A DNA stretch of 41,308 bases from Perkinsus chesapeaki (taxonomy: Eukaryota; Perkinsozoa; Perkinsida; Perkinsidae): positions 7,964 to 49,271 of the forward strand of contig JAAPAO010000233.1 of assembly GCA_013115145.1 (NCBI GenBank). Direction: 5' to 3'. This document shows positions 1 to 9,230 of the stretch, piece by piece. Below the pieces are notes generated by a model, which did not search any database, was not told where the DNA came from, and saw only the letters and a program-made list of their open reading frames with translations. Position numbers and translations under genes: made by a program. Numbering within the stretch: the first letter of the stretch is position 1; each line of letters starts with the position of its first letter.

Positions 1-1
1 C

Positions 2-133
2 TATCTTTACGCACTCGGAAGAATTTCGAATCGTATCTTTACGCACTCGGAAGAATTTCGAATCGTATCTTTACGCACTCGGAAGAATTTCGAATCGTAT
101 CTTTACGCACTCGGAAGAATTTCGGATCGTATC
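2..133. repeat. 32-bp tandem repeat, about 4 copies
   Basis: Four head-to-tail copies of a 32-bp unit (core TTTACGCACTCGGAAG) start at 2, 34, 66 and 98; the fourth carries one change (GGATCG for GAATCG) and the array then degrades. The unit is not a multiple of three, so the array is not a conserved coding repeat. It lies upstream of the first recognisable Trm4 exon, probably in an intron of that gene. There is no spacer/repeat alternation as in CRISPR. The array may continue left of the window. Confidence 0.9.
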
Positions 134-412
134 TTTCCGTATCACTGGTAGAAATTGAAGATGAGATCCTTGATTATTGCAAAGAGTTTGCCAATAATAT
201 GATAAAAGTATACTTAACCGTATTTCCCATTTTAAAAAATGAGGAAAAATCATCAAGTGCGAAATTCGAAAATCGATCAAACGTTACAGGATTGATGATA
301 TATATGAAAATAAAAATAGTAATGGTAAAAATAATCGAGGTAAATCGTAGGTAAATTTTTATCATTTATTTTTACAACTTTCCATTTTACAATTTAAAAA
401 AAATCCCTTCAG
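134..412. other. AT-rich stretch before the first recognisable Trm4 exon
   Basis: No exon with recognisable Trm4 sequence is visible here. A short + strand open stretch follows the repeat array (about 150-350), but it is AT-rich and resembles nothing known. The stretch ends in a good acceptor (CCCTTCAG at 405-412) that opens the first Trm4 exon, so it is best read as intron. Confidence 0.5.
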
Positions 413-3036
413 GGATGGTGGTGGCCAATGAGCTGGTTGTGAAGCGTGCCCACCTCCTGATTCATCGTCTCCGTCATCACAACTCACCAAATCTAGTCGT
501 CACTGCGCACGCTGGTCAAGCCTTTCCGACGTGCTACGATGAAGTTACGGGAAAAAGGATTGAATTCGATGCGGCCCTTTGCGATGTGAGAAAGGGCGTG
601 GGTTCGATTCCTGGTGGAGGCATTTTTAGGCACCGTGCTCGGGAGATGGGACGCTGCGAAAGTCGCCGGACTTGTGGGCGAGGTGGCACCCGAACGCCGG
701 GTTGAGCTGTCACAGACTGCAGCGGTCGATTTTGAAACGCACCGCTGCTTTAGTGAAAGTGGGCGGCGTGATTGTGTAAGTTTTGTGGTCGAGAGGTCTC
801 CGGCAGCTCGATCGAGGAAGGCTATGATCGCCATTCGGTAGCTCTTGCTTTGGGTATACTAGGAAATATACGAAAAGTGGGTTCTGATCTTATCCGGAAG
901 GTTTGCGGGCAAAAAAACTCCGCAGAAAAATGACAGGCCTGGGGATCGAACTTGCGTCCGTGCAACAGAATTTACTGATGATTCTTCGAGCCCCGTATTA
1001 TATATTGTAGAGGAGTTTGGTATTTTATTATTTCGCTATATAGTATAATAAAGCTTCATCATTATCAATAATAAAATTTGAATTATATTTATGGACGTCT
1101 TCGGGTGACAGGGGCGGATTATCGAACTCGTCGTTTTGAAATAGCAACCCGAGGAATATAATCGATCCTGTTCCTCATTTACTTTATTTTTTATTGATCA
1201 CTTGTTAGTTTTTATTTTTTCCCAGCTACTCTACCTGTGCTTTGAACCCTATCGAAGATGAAGCTGTGGTCGGCAGTGTTGTGGCATCATCTGAGGGAGC
1301 TTTGGTACTGAGTCGGTGGAAGGAGGAACCGAAAGGGCTGAAATACGAGAAAGGAGCTACGAATTGGAAAGTTAAAAGTGGTGGAAAATGGTAAGAAACT
1401 TTCGAGGATTATTTGCCTGACATTTTTTACATCTTTTCCCTCGGAATTTCCCCATTTTCTTGTCCCAAAATTCTCACAATTTTTTCTGAGTTTTAGCACT
1501 GTTGGTCGGAGCTCCTCGATATTGGATAATATTGTCTTTTTATTCTGAAGAATCACCAAAAAAGCTCTCCGAACGAAGTCGCCGGCGGTCGCCTTCCCGA
1601 CTCAGCATCACATGACATCTTGGTAGAGTGCTTTTCCGTCAAGTATAGAAAATTTCAGGGCTCATTTTGCCCCCAAGTTGCTCGCGTTGATGAACTACTT
1701 AATGGTAGCAAACCCAACGAATGTTAGTTTTGGGTTCAGTCCAATGTTGATCGATGATGGGGATAATAATTTCTGTCTCAGGTTCACGAGCTTCGAGGAG
1801 GCCCAGGCGGAGCTCGGGGACGGGAAGGATGCCCGATTGGTGAAATCGTCGATGTTCCCGCAAGCTTCTGAGGGCGTCGATCTGTCACAGTGTGTCAGAG
1901 TCTATCCTCATCTACAGGTGAGTTCGATTCCTGGCGAGGGTATTTTACTCGCATTTTTCGGTTCACCAAATTTTTCACGGCAATGGCAGATTTTTTTGAA
2001 AATTTTCCCGAAATTTGTTTTTTTTTAGAATACTGGAGGCTTCTTTATTGCGGTTATAAGGAAGGTGCGGAGAGTTCCTTGGGAGACTATGAGCGATAAT
2101 TTAACAGATGATGAAGATACGTGTGAGGTTGAGAAGAAAGATACTTCTGAGGTTGACAAGAAAGATACTTCTGAGGTTGACAAGAAAGATACTTCTGAGG
2201 TTGAGAAGAAAGATACTTCTGAGGTTGAGAAGAAAGATACTTCTGAGGTTGAGAAGAAGGATACTTCTGAGGTTGAGAAGAAAGATACTTCTGAGGTTGA
2301 GAAGAAGGATACTTCTGAGGTTGAGAAGAAGGATACTTCTGAGGTTGAGAAGAAAGATACTTCTGAGGTTGAGAAGAGAGCATCTTATCGATCGGTATGT
2401 ACAGGCGAACCTGATCGATCTCCGATAAGCAGCGCGCCTTCGAGAGAAGAGAAGCAATCTGACTTCTACGAGTGCCCAGAAGATTTTGCGGCGAAATTGA
2501 AATCTCAATTTGGCATTCCGGAGTCGGAAGTGGACGGTCTACTGTGGTCCAAAAGTCCCGAGCCGACGCCGAGGAAGCTGTGGTTGATGAGTCGATCAGT
2601 TGATCGATTTCTGCGTAGCTATTCTCGGCATGGGTTGAAGGTTGTATCCGCCGGCACACCTGCATTCGATCGGCCCTCGGGGGCTCATAGCGAACCGCGC
2701 GTGCTGATGACAGCGCTGCAGTGGTTAACTATATCGAAAAGGGTGTATGATATCACTCCAAAAAATTTCGCAAAATTGTTGATAACCAAAATTCCAGCCG
2801 AAGCAGTTGGCCTTGGTGAGGCCAAGGAGAGCGCCATCGTGGCTCGGTGTAGGGTGGGCGATGTGACGCTGAGGATGCCTGTCTATCGGGGGAGGCATTT
2901 GGCGGAAGGTTTGGTTTCAGAAGACACTCGACCGGGATTGGCATGGTGTATCTCGAAGGAAATAAATGAAGGTAGGATGGCTAGAGGTGTCAGAAAGTTG
3001 CCTGGAGTAATCGTCATTGAATCGGTCATTTCGTAA
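413..3036 (+). CDS. NSUN2: tRNA (cytosine-5)-methyltransferase, Trm4/NSUN2 family (5'-partial, 5 exons)
   Basis: SAM-dependent enzyme expected to make m5C in tRNA (positions 34 and 48-50 in the family). Exons: 413-585, 630-775, 1226-1390, 1782-1917, 2029-3036; phases agree throughout. Seen in order: GMVVANE segment, motif IV PCSGDGT (catalytic-site Cys), motif VI YSTCALNPIEDEA with the nucleophilic Cys, the W-F-T segment, NTGGFFIAV, and a C-terminal PUA-like region beginning FYECPEDF. Between catalytic and C-terminal parts lie 11 copies of an acidic/basic octapeptide (EKKDTSEV type). Introns are 44, 450, 391 and 111 bp. The N-terminal part with SAM motif I (about 200-230 residues) is missing to the left. 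The motif IV spelling is CDAPCSG rather than the commoner CDVPCSG. Identification is firm; start unresolved. Confidence 0.93.
586..629 (+). repeat. 44-bp Trm4 intron 1 carrying a tRNA T-arm/B-box sequence
   Basis: Intron GTGAGAAAGG...TTTTTAG. Its 3' part (598-629) reads GTGGGTTCGATTCCTGG, then a short G-rich spacer, then ATTTTTAG. GGTTCGATTCC is a canonical Pol III B box (tRNA T-loop). Related sequences occur in intron 4 of this gene and in kinase introns. Confidence 0.75.
924..1130 (-). repeat. Two antisense B-box elements in Trm4 intron 2
   Basis: On the minus strand, 955-924 reads CAAGTTCGATCCCCAGG and runs into TGTCATTTTTCT. Positions 1130-1105 read GAGTTCGATAATCCGCC, then TGTCAC. Both match the T-arm plus T-run element seen elsewhere in the window, but here they are antisense to the host gene, so the element is not simply part of the splice signal. 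Confidence 0.6.
1918..2028 (+). repeat. Trm4 intron 4 beginning with the T-arm element
   Basis: The intron starts GTGAGTTCGATTCCTGG, so the 5' splice site is part of the tRNA T-arm-like sequence. It is followed by a small inverted repeat (CGAGGGTATTTTACTCG) and a T-run, and ends in a long T tract and AG at 2027-2028. Confidence 0.75.
2116..2379 (+). repeat. 24-bp coding tandem repeat (11 octapeptides)
   Basis: Eleven in-frame 24-bp units encode DT(S/C)EV(E/D)K(K/R). Nucleotide identity between units is very high (mostly AAA/AAG and GAG/GAC changes), implying recent expansion by slippage or unequal exchange. It sits exactly between the catalytic domain and the C-terminal domain of the Trm4 gene, where it would form a long charged linker, probably helical. 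Confidence 0.95.
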
Positions 3037-3264
3037 TTTTTGAAATCGACCGGAATTTGCCTCACCAGTAGGTGAACAGTATAGAAGTATAATTCGAAGA
3101 ATAACATCTTCGAAGAATTTGCAGTGGCCGGGCTGAAACGGTGGCGAGGAGGCCTTTTCGAGGAATGGGACAGGCGACACAGAGATGTCTAGCTAGTCTC
3201 AAGAGATTTTGCTCCTCCTAGCAGAATTCACTTACGCAGCGGATTGTGTGCCAGCAACATCGCA

Positions 3265-3501
3265 ATGACTTTTTTGTCAGATATCGATTTCCCCGGTTTG
3301 ACCTTGTCGGCTAACAGTGATATAAAATTGAGTGATAAGGCAGTCGAAGGGGAAGCCTCGGCTGTGAAGAAGGAAAACGTTTCGGACACTTCCAACCTCG
3401 AGAGCTACGACGCCGTTCTGGCCGGTTTGGTGACTTCCTCGGTGGTGATCGCCGTGGCGGGGACAGCGTTGTTTGTGTACAGAACTCTACGCAGGGATTA
3501 A
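3265..3501 (+). CDS. Small tail-anchored membrane protein, unknown
   Basis: A 78-residue reading frame from ATG 3265. The N-terminal half is hydrophilic (K/E/S-rich); the C-terminus has one clear hydrophobic segment (about residues 52-72, AVLAGLVTSSVVIAVAG...) followed by a basic tail YRTLRRD, a layout typical of tail-anchored proteins. A good acceptor-like CTTACGCAG lies just upstream (3230-3238), so an upstream exon or trans-splice site is possible; an alternative acceptor TTTGTCAG lies inside the frame. I do not recognise the family. It sits between Trm4 and TrmO on the same strand. Confidence 0.5.
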   Translation: MTFLSDIDFPGLTLSANSDIKLSDKAVEGEASAVKKENVSDTSNLESYDAVLAGLVTSSVVIAVAGTALFVYRTLRRD

Positions 3502-3546
3502 TAAGGCAAAAGTTTCTACCAGATGGATTCGTTTGAGTTTTCGCTT

Positions 3547-3564
3547 ATCGATCACGTGATCGAT
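3547..3564. repeat. 18-bp perfect palindrome containing an E-box
   Basis: ATCGATCACGTGATCGAT is perfectly self-complementary and centred on CACGTG. It ends 22 bp before the TrmO start codon. An identical copy lies at 20006-20023, with near-perfect copies at 19598-19615 and 19675-19692. Confidence 0.9.
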
Positions 3565-3586
3565 TTGGTACAAGTTCTATCTTGTA

Positions 3587-4717
3587 ATGGCGGAGGCTAC
3601 GATCGAGGAAATACGAGCTGAGCTATTTCGGTGCGCGCAAGAAATTGCCGCGGAGTTCAACTGGCCAGTAGAGGCATTCGTGCCGCTTGTCTCTCATAGT
3701 CGATCGCCTACAGAATCCAATCGTTACTTCTCACCAGCCCTGTTGCGGTATCGGAATTTCCTGGCGCGTGAAAAAACTGGGGCCCTTTTACCATCGCTCG
3801 GTGAGCTTGCGGAACGTGTTGCTGCCTTGTGGAGCATTGATAGCATTTCTTGCGCGCCACATAATAACGGGTATATCACTTTTGAAGATATTACCAAGCC
3901 GAAAGTCACGCCTAAAATGACGGGCGGCGTGCTCGACGAAAAAGTCGACGTCTTGGTGATCGGGGATGTCGTCGAGAGCACGTATCATCATAAGTGGGGG
4001 ACGCCCCGGCAGGGTGGTTTTGCCAAGGGGTCGACAACTTGCATCAAAATGCGCCAAGGCTTCGGTTTGCCGGAAGAGATTAGAACTGGCGATTTCTGCA
4101 TAGTGCTGTGGGCATGTCATTTGAACGAGACGAATCATAATCATCTTAAAGCGAAAGCGCGACCTCCGAAAAACAATGGCGAGAAAGTAGGGGTCTTCGC
4201 GTGCCGGTCTCCGTATAGACCGACTAATATGGGAATGTCGATTTGCCGAGTGGCCGAGATCGTCGCTGGTGGAATGATCGAAATGCATGACTGCGATATG
4301 ATTCTGGGAACACCGATTTTGTCTCTGGAAAAATACACGGCGGTTCGACATCGACCAACAGGGGAAGTGCGAATGCCGAGGTATGTGACAGAATCTGCGG
4401 GACAAGCGATGAAGGTTTGTTTCTCGAACGGCGCGCGCCAGGAAATTAAGAAGTGGCCCGAAGAGATGGAGGGAGTTATTGTTAATACGCTGGAGGAGGA
4501 CCCGCGGTCGATCCACTCCAGAAAGAAGCACAAGAATCCGGTCTATGCAGTTGACATCGGTTGTGAGGGCCGAGGAGCAATGAGAGTTGTTTATCGGTAC
4601 AAAGCTGGTGAACACGAAGGTGAGAGGGATGCAGCAGGGTGGTGCTTTGGGGTGGATGGGACATCGGACCGTGAAGTATATCGTTTCGATTCCGAGTCGT
4701 GTTCTTGGTTCTTATGA
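3587..4717 (+). CDS. TRMO: tRNA (adenine37-N6)-methyltransferase, TrmO/TsaA-like
   Basis: Expected to methylate t6A37 to m6t6A in ANN-decoding tRNAs using SAM. Intact single exon, 376 aa. Residues 1-115 are a helical extension not in bacterial TrmO. The TsaA-like beta-barrel domain then carries IGDVVES, GTPRQ (138-142), the ARPP segment (191-194), VGVFACRSPYRPTNMGMS (201-218, the family signature) and the GTPILSLEKY strand (241-250). A C-terminal region follows. Start: first ATG, just downstream of the E-box palindrome. Same strand as Trm4 and the small membrane protein. The rare intronless gene in this half of the window. Human TRMO and bacterial YaeB have the same signature blocks; assignment is confident. 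Confidence 0.92.
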   Translation: MAEATIEEIRAELFRCAQEIAAEFNWPVEAFVPLVSHSRSPTESNRYFSPALLRYRNFLAREKTGALLPSLGELAERVAALWSIDSISCAPHNNGYITFEDITKPKVTPKMTGGVLDEKVDVLVIGDVVESTYHHKWGTPRQGGFAKGSTTCIKMRQGFGLPEEIRTGDFCIVLWACHLNETNHNHLKAKARPPKNNGEKVGVFACRSPYRPTNMGMSICRVAEIVAGGMIEMHDCDMILGTPILSLEKYTAVRHRPTGEVRMPRYVTESAGQAMKVCFSNGARQEIKKWPEEMEGVIVNTLEEDPRSIHSRKKHKNPVYAVDIGCEGRGAMRVVYRYKAGEHEGERDAAGWCFGVDGTSDREVYRFDSESCSWFL

Positions 4718-4768
4718 TAGTACTCGACGAGTACTACTCGTATTTGAAACTTTACATCGCGACGATTG

Positions 4769-4824
4769 ATATTGAGTGACAATTCGAAAAAATACGAAAT
4801 ATTGTATTTCATTGCGTTGGACTG
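4769..4824 (+). repeat. Dispersed 56-bp repeat, copy 1
   Basis: ATATTGAGTG followed by an A-rich block and TTTCATTGCGT, matching 33151-33206 over about 56 bp with few mismatches and no gap. It lies about 50 bp after the TrmO stop codon, so it could be a shared 3'-UTR sequence or a small mobile-element remnant. Confidence 0.75.
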
Positions 4825-5584
4825 CACAACAACGGGGAACTGTGAAGAGAATCTCAAAGGAGTTTTACATCTTGAAAAATCGCTCGGAATTGTCATCAAA
4901 CTCATAAATACAAGCACGTGATGGCACGAGCTTCAATTTACTCTCTTGTTGGAATTTAGTGGAGTATCTTTGGTTTGTTAATATCTTTGCAAGCTCGGAC
5001 GACTGACTTTCTGAGGAATTAGCCGGTTGCCTGTTTGATTACGATGCAGCTGCACTTTTTAGACTCGATCGAGGTCGTACGGATTGATGAAGTGTCCGAA
5101 GGAGAGGCAGGCCCAGCCCCCCGAACGAAGGCTTGGTTAGACAATCTTACTCAACAGCTGGTCAAAGGCGACTAGGCTTACAGAATTGGTTTACTGATCC
5201 CTGTATATTAAACGTTCCTGTTCCCACTTGTTTACTTTGTATCTTTCAGCAGGGGACCTTGCGTTTAGTGGTCAGACCGTCGAAAACGAAAATTGCGACT
5301 GCTTCGGGCAAAACGAGAACTGGCTGTGATCCCTGTAACATGGCGAATCTGTATGAGAACACTGCGAGATACCAGAAACGCTGCAGCACCTCGAACCGTA
5401 GACGTGTTATTAAAGATATGATTTGTTTGGTCAAAGTCCTATGTGCAACTAAGATCTTGAGCCAAGATATGGCTACGGTAAAGGGCATGCAACGAGCGAT
5501 ACGAATTACCTAAACGCCGATGATAGGCTTCGAAACTAGCCGTTTCACCAAAACCGTCCCAAAGGATACTAGCGCACTGCACAG
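4825..5584 (+). other. Possible 5' exons of the unknown secreted gene
   Basis: An ATG at 5044 opens a 43-codon frame (MQLHFLDSIEVV...), and after an acceptor near 5250 (CTTTCAG) comes a second coding-looking stretch with NCDCFGQNEN. Neither can be joined to the downstream exons in a consistent phase by eye. They may be the N-terminal exons of the gene at 5585-6755. Confidence 0.3.
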
Positions 5585-6755
5585 ACTTTGCCGGATACCA
5601 TTTCCTGCGGGGATTCAACCAATGCTACTAGCAACAGCGATTGGCGACCCCACACGGGATGGGATTCCCTCATTCATGAGACTATCCAAGTCAGTCCCAC
5701 CAATCATGGAAAATCGAGATACGTTGTGTTAACCAGCTTCATGCCACACAAGTTCACAAGTGTTACATGGTGTAACACCTGCGCCACTTAATCAATAATT
5801 GCCAACTCTAAATTAACGAATATATTCAATCCCAATGAACGCGTCGGGTGGTGAAGAATAGTTTTGAGCAGCAGTTGGTTGCCAAATTCAAGATTTTCGA
5901 GCGTTTTCGGATTCCACCTTGGTGATATCGTGAAAGACGAGGCTTTATATTGATTACCTGGAGTACCTAGTGCTCACGGATTGTTACACCGCAAATGACA
6001 ATGACAGTAAAACGTCTGCTGCAATCTATCACTCTGCCGGCGGCACTCATACAAGGTTTAAGGACTTCGGGAAGGTCTCCCGTACAAGTGAGCTCGAAGT
6101 GTCAGCATGACATGGATTAAGCTTGTATCTCAGCCGTTTTACACTTATAAGACTGCAGGAATACGACTCGATACAAATGCCACACGTTGCCAGTTCACCC
6201 GCAAAAGGAATGCCCACTCCGGTTGGTCATGGTTGGAGGTTGAGATTGAGAAGGGCGCACTGCCGCGGACGGTGAAGTTGCAATGTCCTAAGACTGAGGA
6301 GATGCCTTCCTTCTTCATCAAGCTGTGAGCTTCAAGATACGTCTTGCCGTCACTTCCTCTTATTCAGAAACGAACCGCGAACTACGCTCAGGGATCACAT
6401 CGCTGGGCTCTACACACTCAACAAGACTGACATATCTAGTTATATCCAGTATTCGCTGCCGATCGAATCATGGGAGAGCAGCCCATTCGCAGAGGCAAAC
6501 CAGACAGCTTTTTTGGACGAAAAAAGAGTCCTCGACTCCAAAATGGGGGAATTGGGGTATACTGCTAGACCGGAGCAAAAACTCTTACACACATGGGATT
6601 TAGCAGCCCTGGGTGAAAGAGGCAAGAATGTGAAGAAGCAGCTTGAACGAGCATGCAGGGCGTATGGTGATGCTCTGAAGGCTGCGGTCGATACCGTTGA
6701 TGGATTATGCCAGATGTATTACGCTACAATACGTAGTGCTATTGAGATAGACTAG
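5585..6755 (+). CDS. Unknown, probably secreted protein (multi-exon, 5' end unresolved)
   Basis: Not a recognised family. Coding stretches: 5585 to about 5760 (TLPDTISCGDSTNATSN...), about 5950-6087 (TDCYTANDNDS...), 6159-6324 and 6368-6755. The last three join across introns of 71 bp (6088-6158) and 43 bp (6325-6367) with consistent phase. The join between the first two is unresolved. The product has several N-glycosylation sequons (NAT, NKT, NQT) and Cys, suggesting an extracellular protein; the C-terminal 60 residues are charged and probably helical. At first sight this region looks like a frameshifted pseudogene, but the splice sites restore the frame, so I treat it as a live gene. Confidence 0.45.
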
Positions 6756-9230
6756 GTAGCAGTCTCGTGCTCAGAAGATATTATTTGAGATGTTAGGTGT
6801 ATTCATGTGATGATGGTGTTTATCGTTCTCATGTTGTGTATAGTTAAAGTCTGCCTCAAAAGTTTTGAGTCAAAACTCATAAGCGGCGTTCTTGCCAAGA
6901 ACTTCTGAGTCTCAGAATCTGAGAGGCTCCAAGTTGGAGCGCACTCCGACCACGTTGCATTGCGAAATCGACAGTGAGTATCGGCGATGGATTTTCAATG
7001 AGGACGAAGCATATACGCTTCAGGCTTGACCGGCAGGTCCCATCATTCATTTTCGGCATGTAGCCATTGGTTACTGTCAGAGAGCATTTCATCAGTTGAA
7101 GAGGTCGCCAACAGGCAGGAAAGCCTTAAGCTGACGATCTCGGAGATCGGATCTCCTATCTGCTGCCGGCAGACTGCTGGTCTTAATTAATTTTGTATTG
7201 ACTTTCAAACACAAGTACTACTGAAGAAAAATAACGAAGTAGATTGGCGAGATACAAGGGGCCAATGAGAGTTGTTTAACGAGTGTATCCGGACTGCAAT
7301 GAGCATAACTGTGAACAATTGGTTAATAAGAGGGACGAAACTAGCCTAACTCCTGGACAGAATTGCGAGGCGTCGACAAGAGAAGTATAGAATATAATGC
7401 AGTCACTCATTCGGGTAAAATCAGTTTCGGTTAAGACGATCATTTAACATACAGGTCAAACCCGATGGAGACAATGATATCTGAAAAGAGGGAAACCGGG
7501 CCGAAATTTTCGGCTGAGAAACGACGAAATCCGCTATTCCTGGCGAATAGACTGAATTTCGGATTATGAACGAGGGAGAGTCACCTCACAGGAACAATCG
7601 AATAGACTGCTCTCGCTCGTTTGGCAATGGAACGATCACGGTCAAGATATTTCCAAAACTAACCAATCTACCTTAACAAAAGCAACCGCCTTACCCAGCT
7701 TTTCAGCATACACATTCCTCGGTTGCAGTATGGCTTGGCAGAGACCCCTGTAGCCCAGGGACAGTCTGCATCTACTTCGTAGTCAGGGCTAAAAATACAA
7801 CTCTTCCACTTTCTTGCACGAAAGTAGGAAGTCTAAGACAAAGGAAAAACTTCAAACGGGCGCTTGCAGTTTCCTCACCGAGCAAGTCGAAATTTAACCA
7901 TCAGGTGCAATTAGTAACTTGACCGGGCTCAAGATAGAAACATCTCCCCTCGGGCTTGAGATAGCTTTCCGTGTCCGACAATAAGGGCGTGAGCTCTAGA
8001 CTTTGTGTTATATACAACAAAGCGAGTTCCACAGGTATGCACTTTCCAGCTTGGAGGGCTCTAGATGTAGAAACTAGCGGGTTTCTGCCAGCGAGTGAGA
8101 TTATAGTTCTAAAGAAGTCAAGTTACACATCATTCACAACCACAAAGCTTTTACTCAGTCATGAGACCGTCATCACGGCATTGAGCAATAGGAGTGACCC
8201 AAAACAGGAGGATATGCGGAACTAGACGTGAAACTGTGTAAGAGGTCATTCTGACCAATCAAGTGGGATAGAGCCGATCTTGCCGCAATCTTTCTTGCGT
8301 GTCACCAACGTTCTTACTAGTAGTGGCGTCTCTGTGACGCAATTCATAGTGATATGCTAAATGCAATGTATATGGTTTGAGTTCATCTGGGTGGACTGAG
8401 GTTAACTAATATAGTACGTACAACGACCATGGGGATCGCCACTCAGTGGACAGCTCATCCACAATCCTCTTTATCGTGATTTCACATAATAATAGTCGTG
8501 TAGTTAGAGTCGGTGACGCGAGTAACCGCTACTCCAGCGTCAGCGCACACCATAAGCATGCGCACCAAACAAGAAAGCCAGCAAGTTGGACACGGAGGGG
8601 CTAGAGCAGCGGCTGGGTGCCCGAACTTCGAGCCCGATTCAATAATAGGGGGTGTCTGGGCGGTGGCACCGCCGCTATGCAAATTTACCGGTGAATTCCA
8701 AATTCGACACGTTAGCCCCCCTTAGCGGTCGATGCCTTCCCCTCCGTCAGAAGCCTCACGGCCTAGTCCAGAGGTGTGCCGGTAACGGCATTTATGTTAT
8801 TGTCGTGCAACACAACTTCTCTGTGCTGACGTTATTTCTGTCCCCAATTTTTGTGCTGTTTCCCGCGTCATTTGTTTCCCACAATTGTGTGCTAAGATTC
8901 CTAGCGTCTAGCTAGTGGACTCGGTCCATAACTCATAATAAACGTATAAGTTTTCTAAGCTTTCTACGGTATCGACCTCATCACCTACGAACCATTTGTA
9001 TCCTCAGACGGAATACGTTTTTGAGTTCTTATTGCAGTAATCCGTCATAGAGGTTTTGGCAAAGCAGTGAGTCGCGCATTTAGTTCGCACAAAAAGCGAA
9101 ACTGCAAGCGACAAAATTTGGCCCAGTTAGAGAAAAATCGACGGTCGATCAGTACAAACAGTATGAGCTAGTCTTTATCTTAGGTATCACTTCTGGGGAT
9201 TTACACATCTTTTCCTCTTCACGAGTACCC
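6756..9230. other. Intergenic, nothing recognised
   Basis: About 2.5 kb without a frame that I can tie to a known family or chain by consistent splicing. Short open frames at 7971-8225 and 8513-8915 have no domain-like features. The segment must contain the promoter of the carboxypeptidase. Confidence 0.5.

Noticed and set aside
1-133. CRISPR-like array
   Set aside because: The 32-bp units are directly adjacent with no variable spacers, and the genome is eukaryotic.
2087-2665. Long minus-strand frames opposite the Trm4 repeat array
   Set aside because: They are a by-product of the 24-bp repeat being open in several frames; they overlap conserved Trm4 sequence on the other strand.
3788-4615. 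275-codon minus-strand frame
   Set aside because: It is antisense to the conserved TrmO domain and has no recognisable features.
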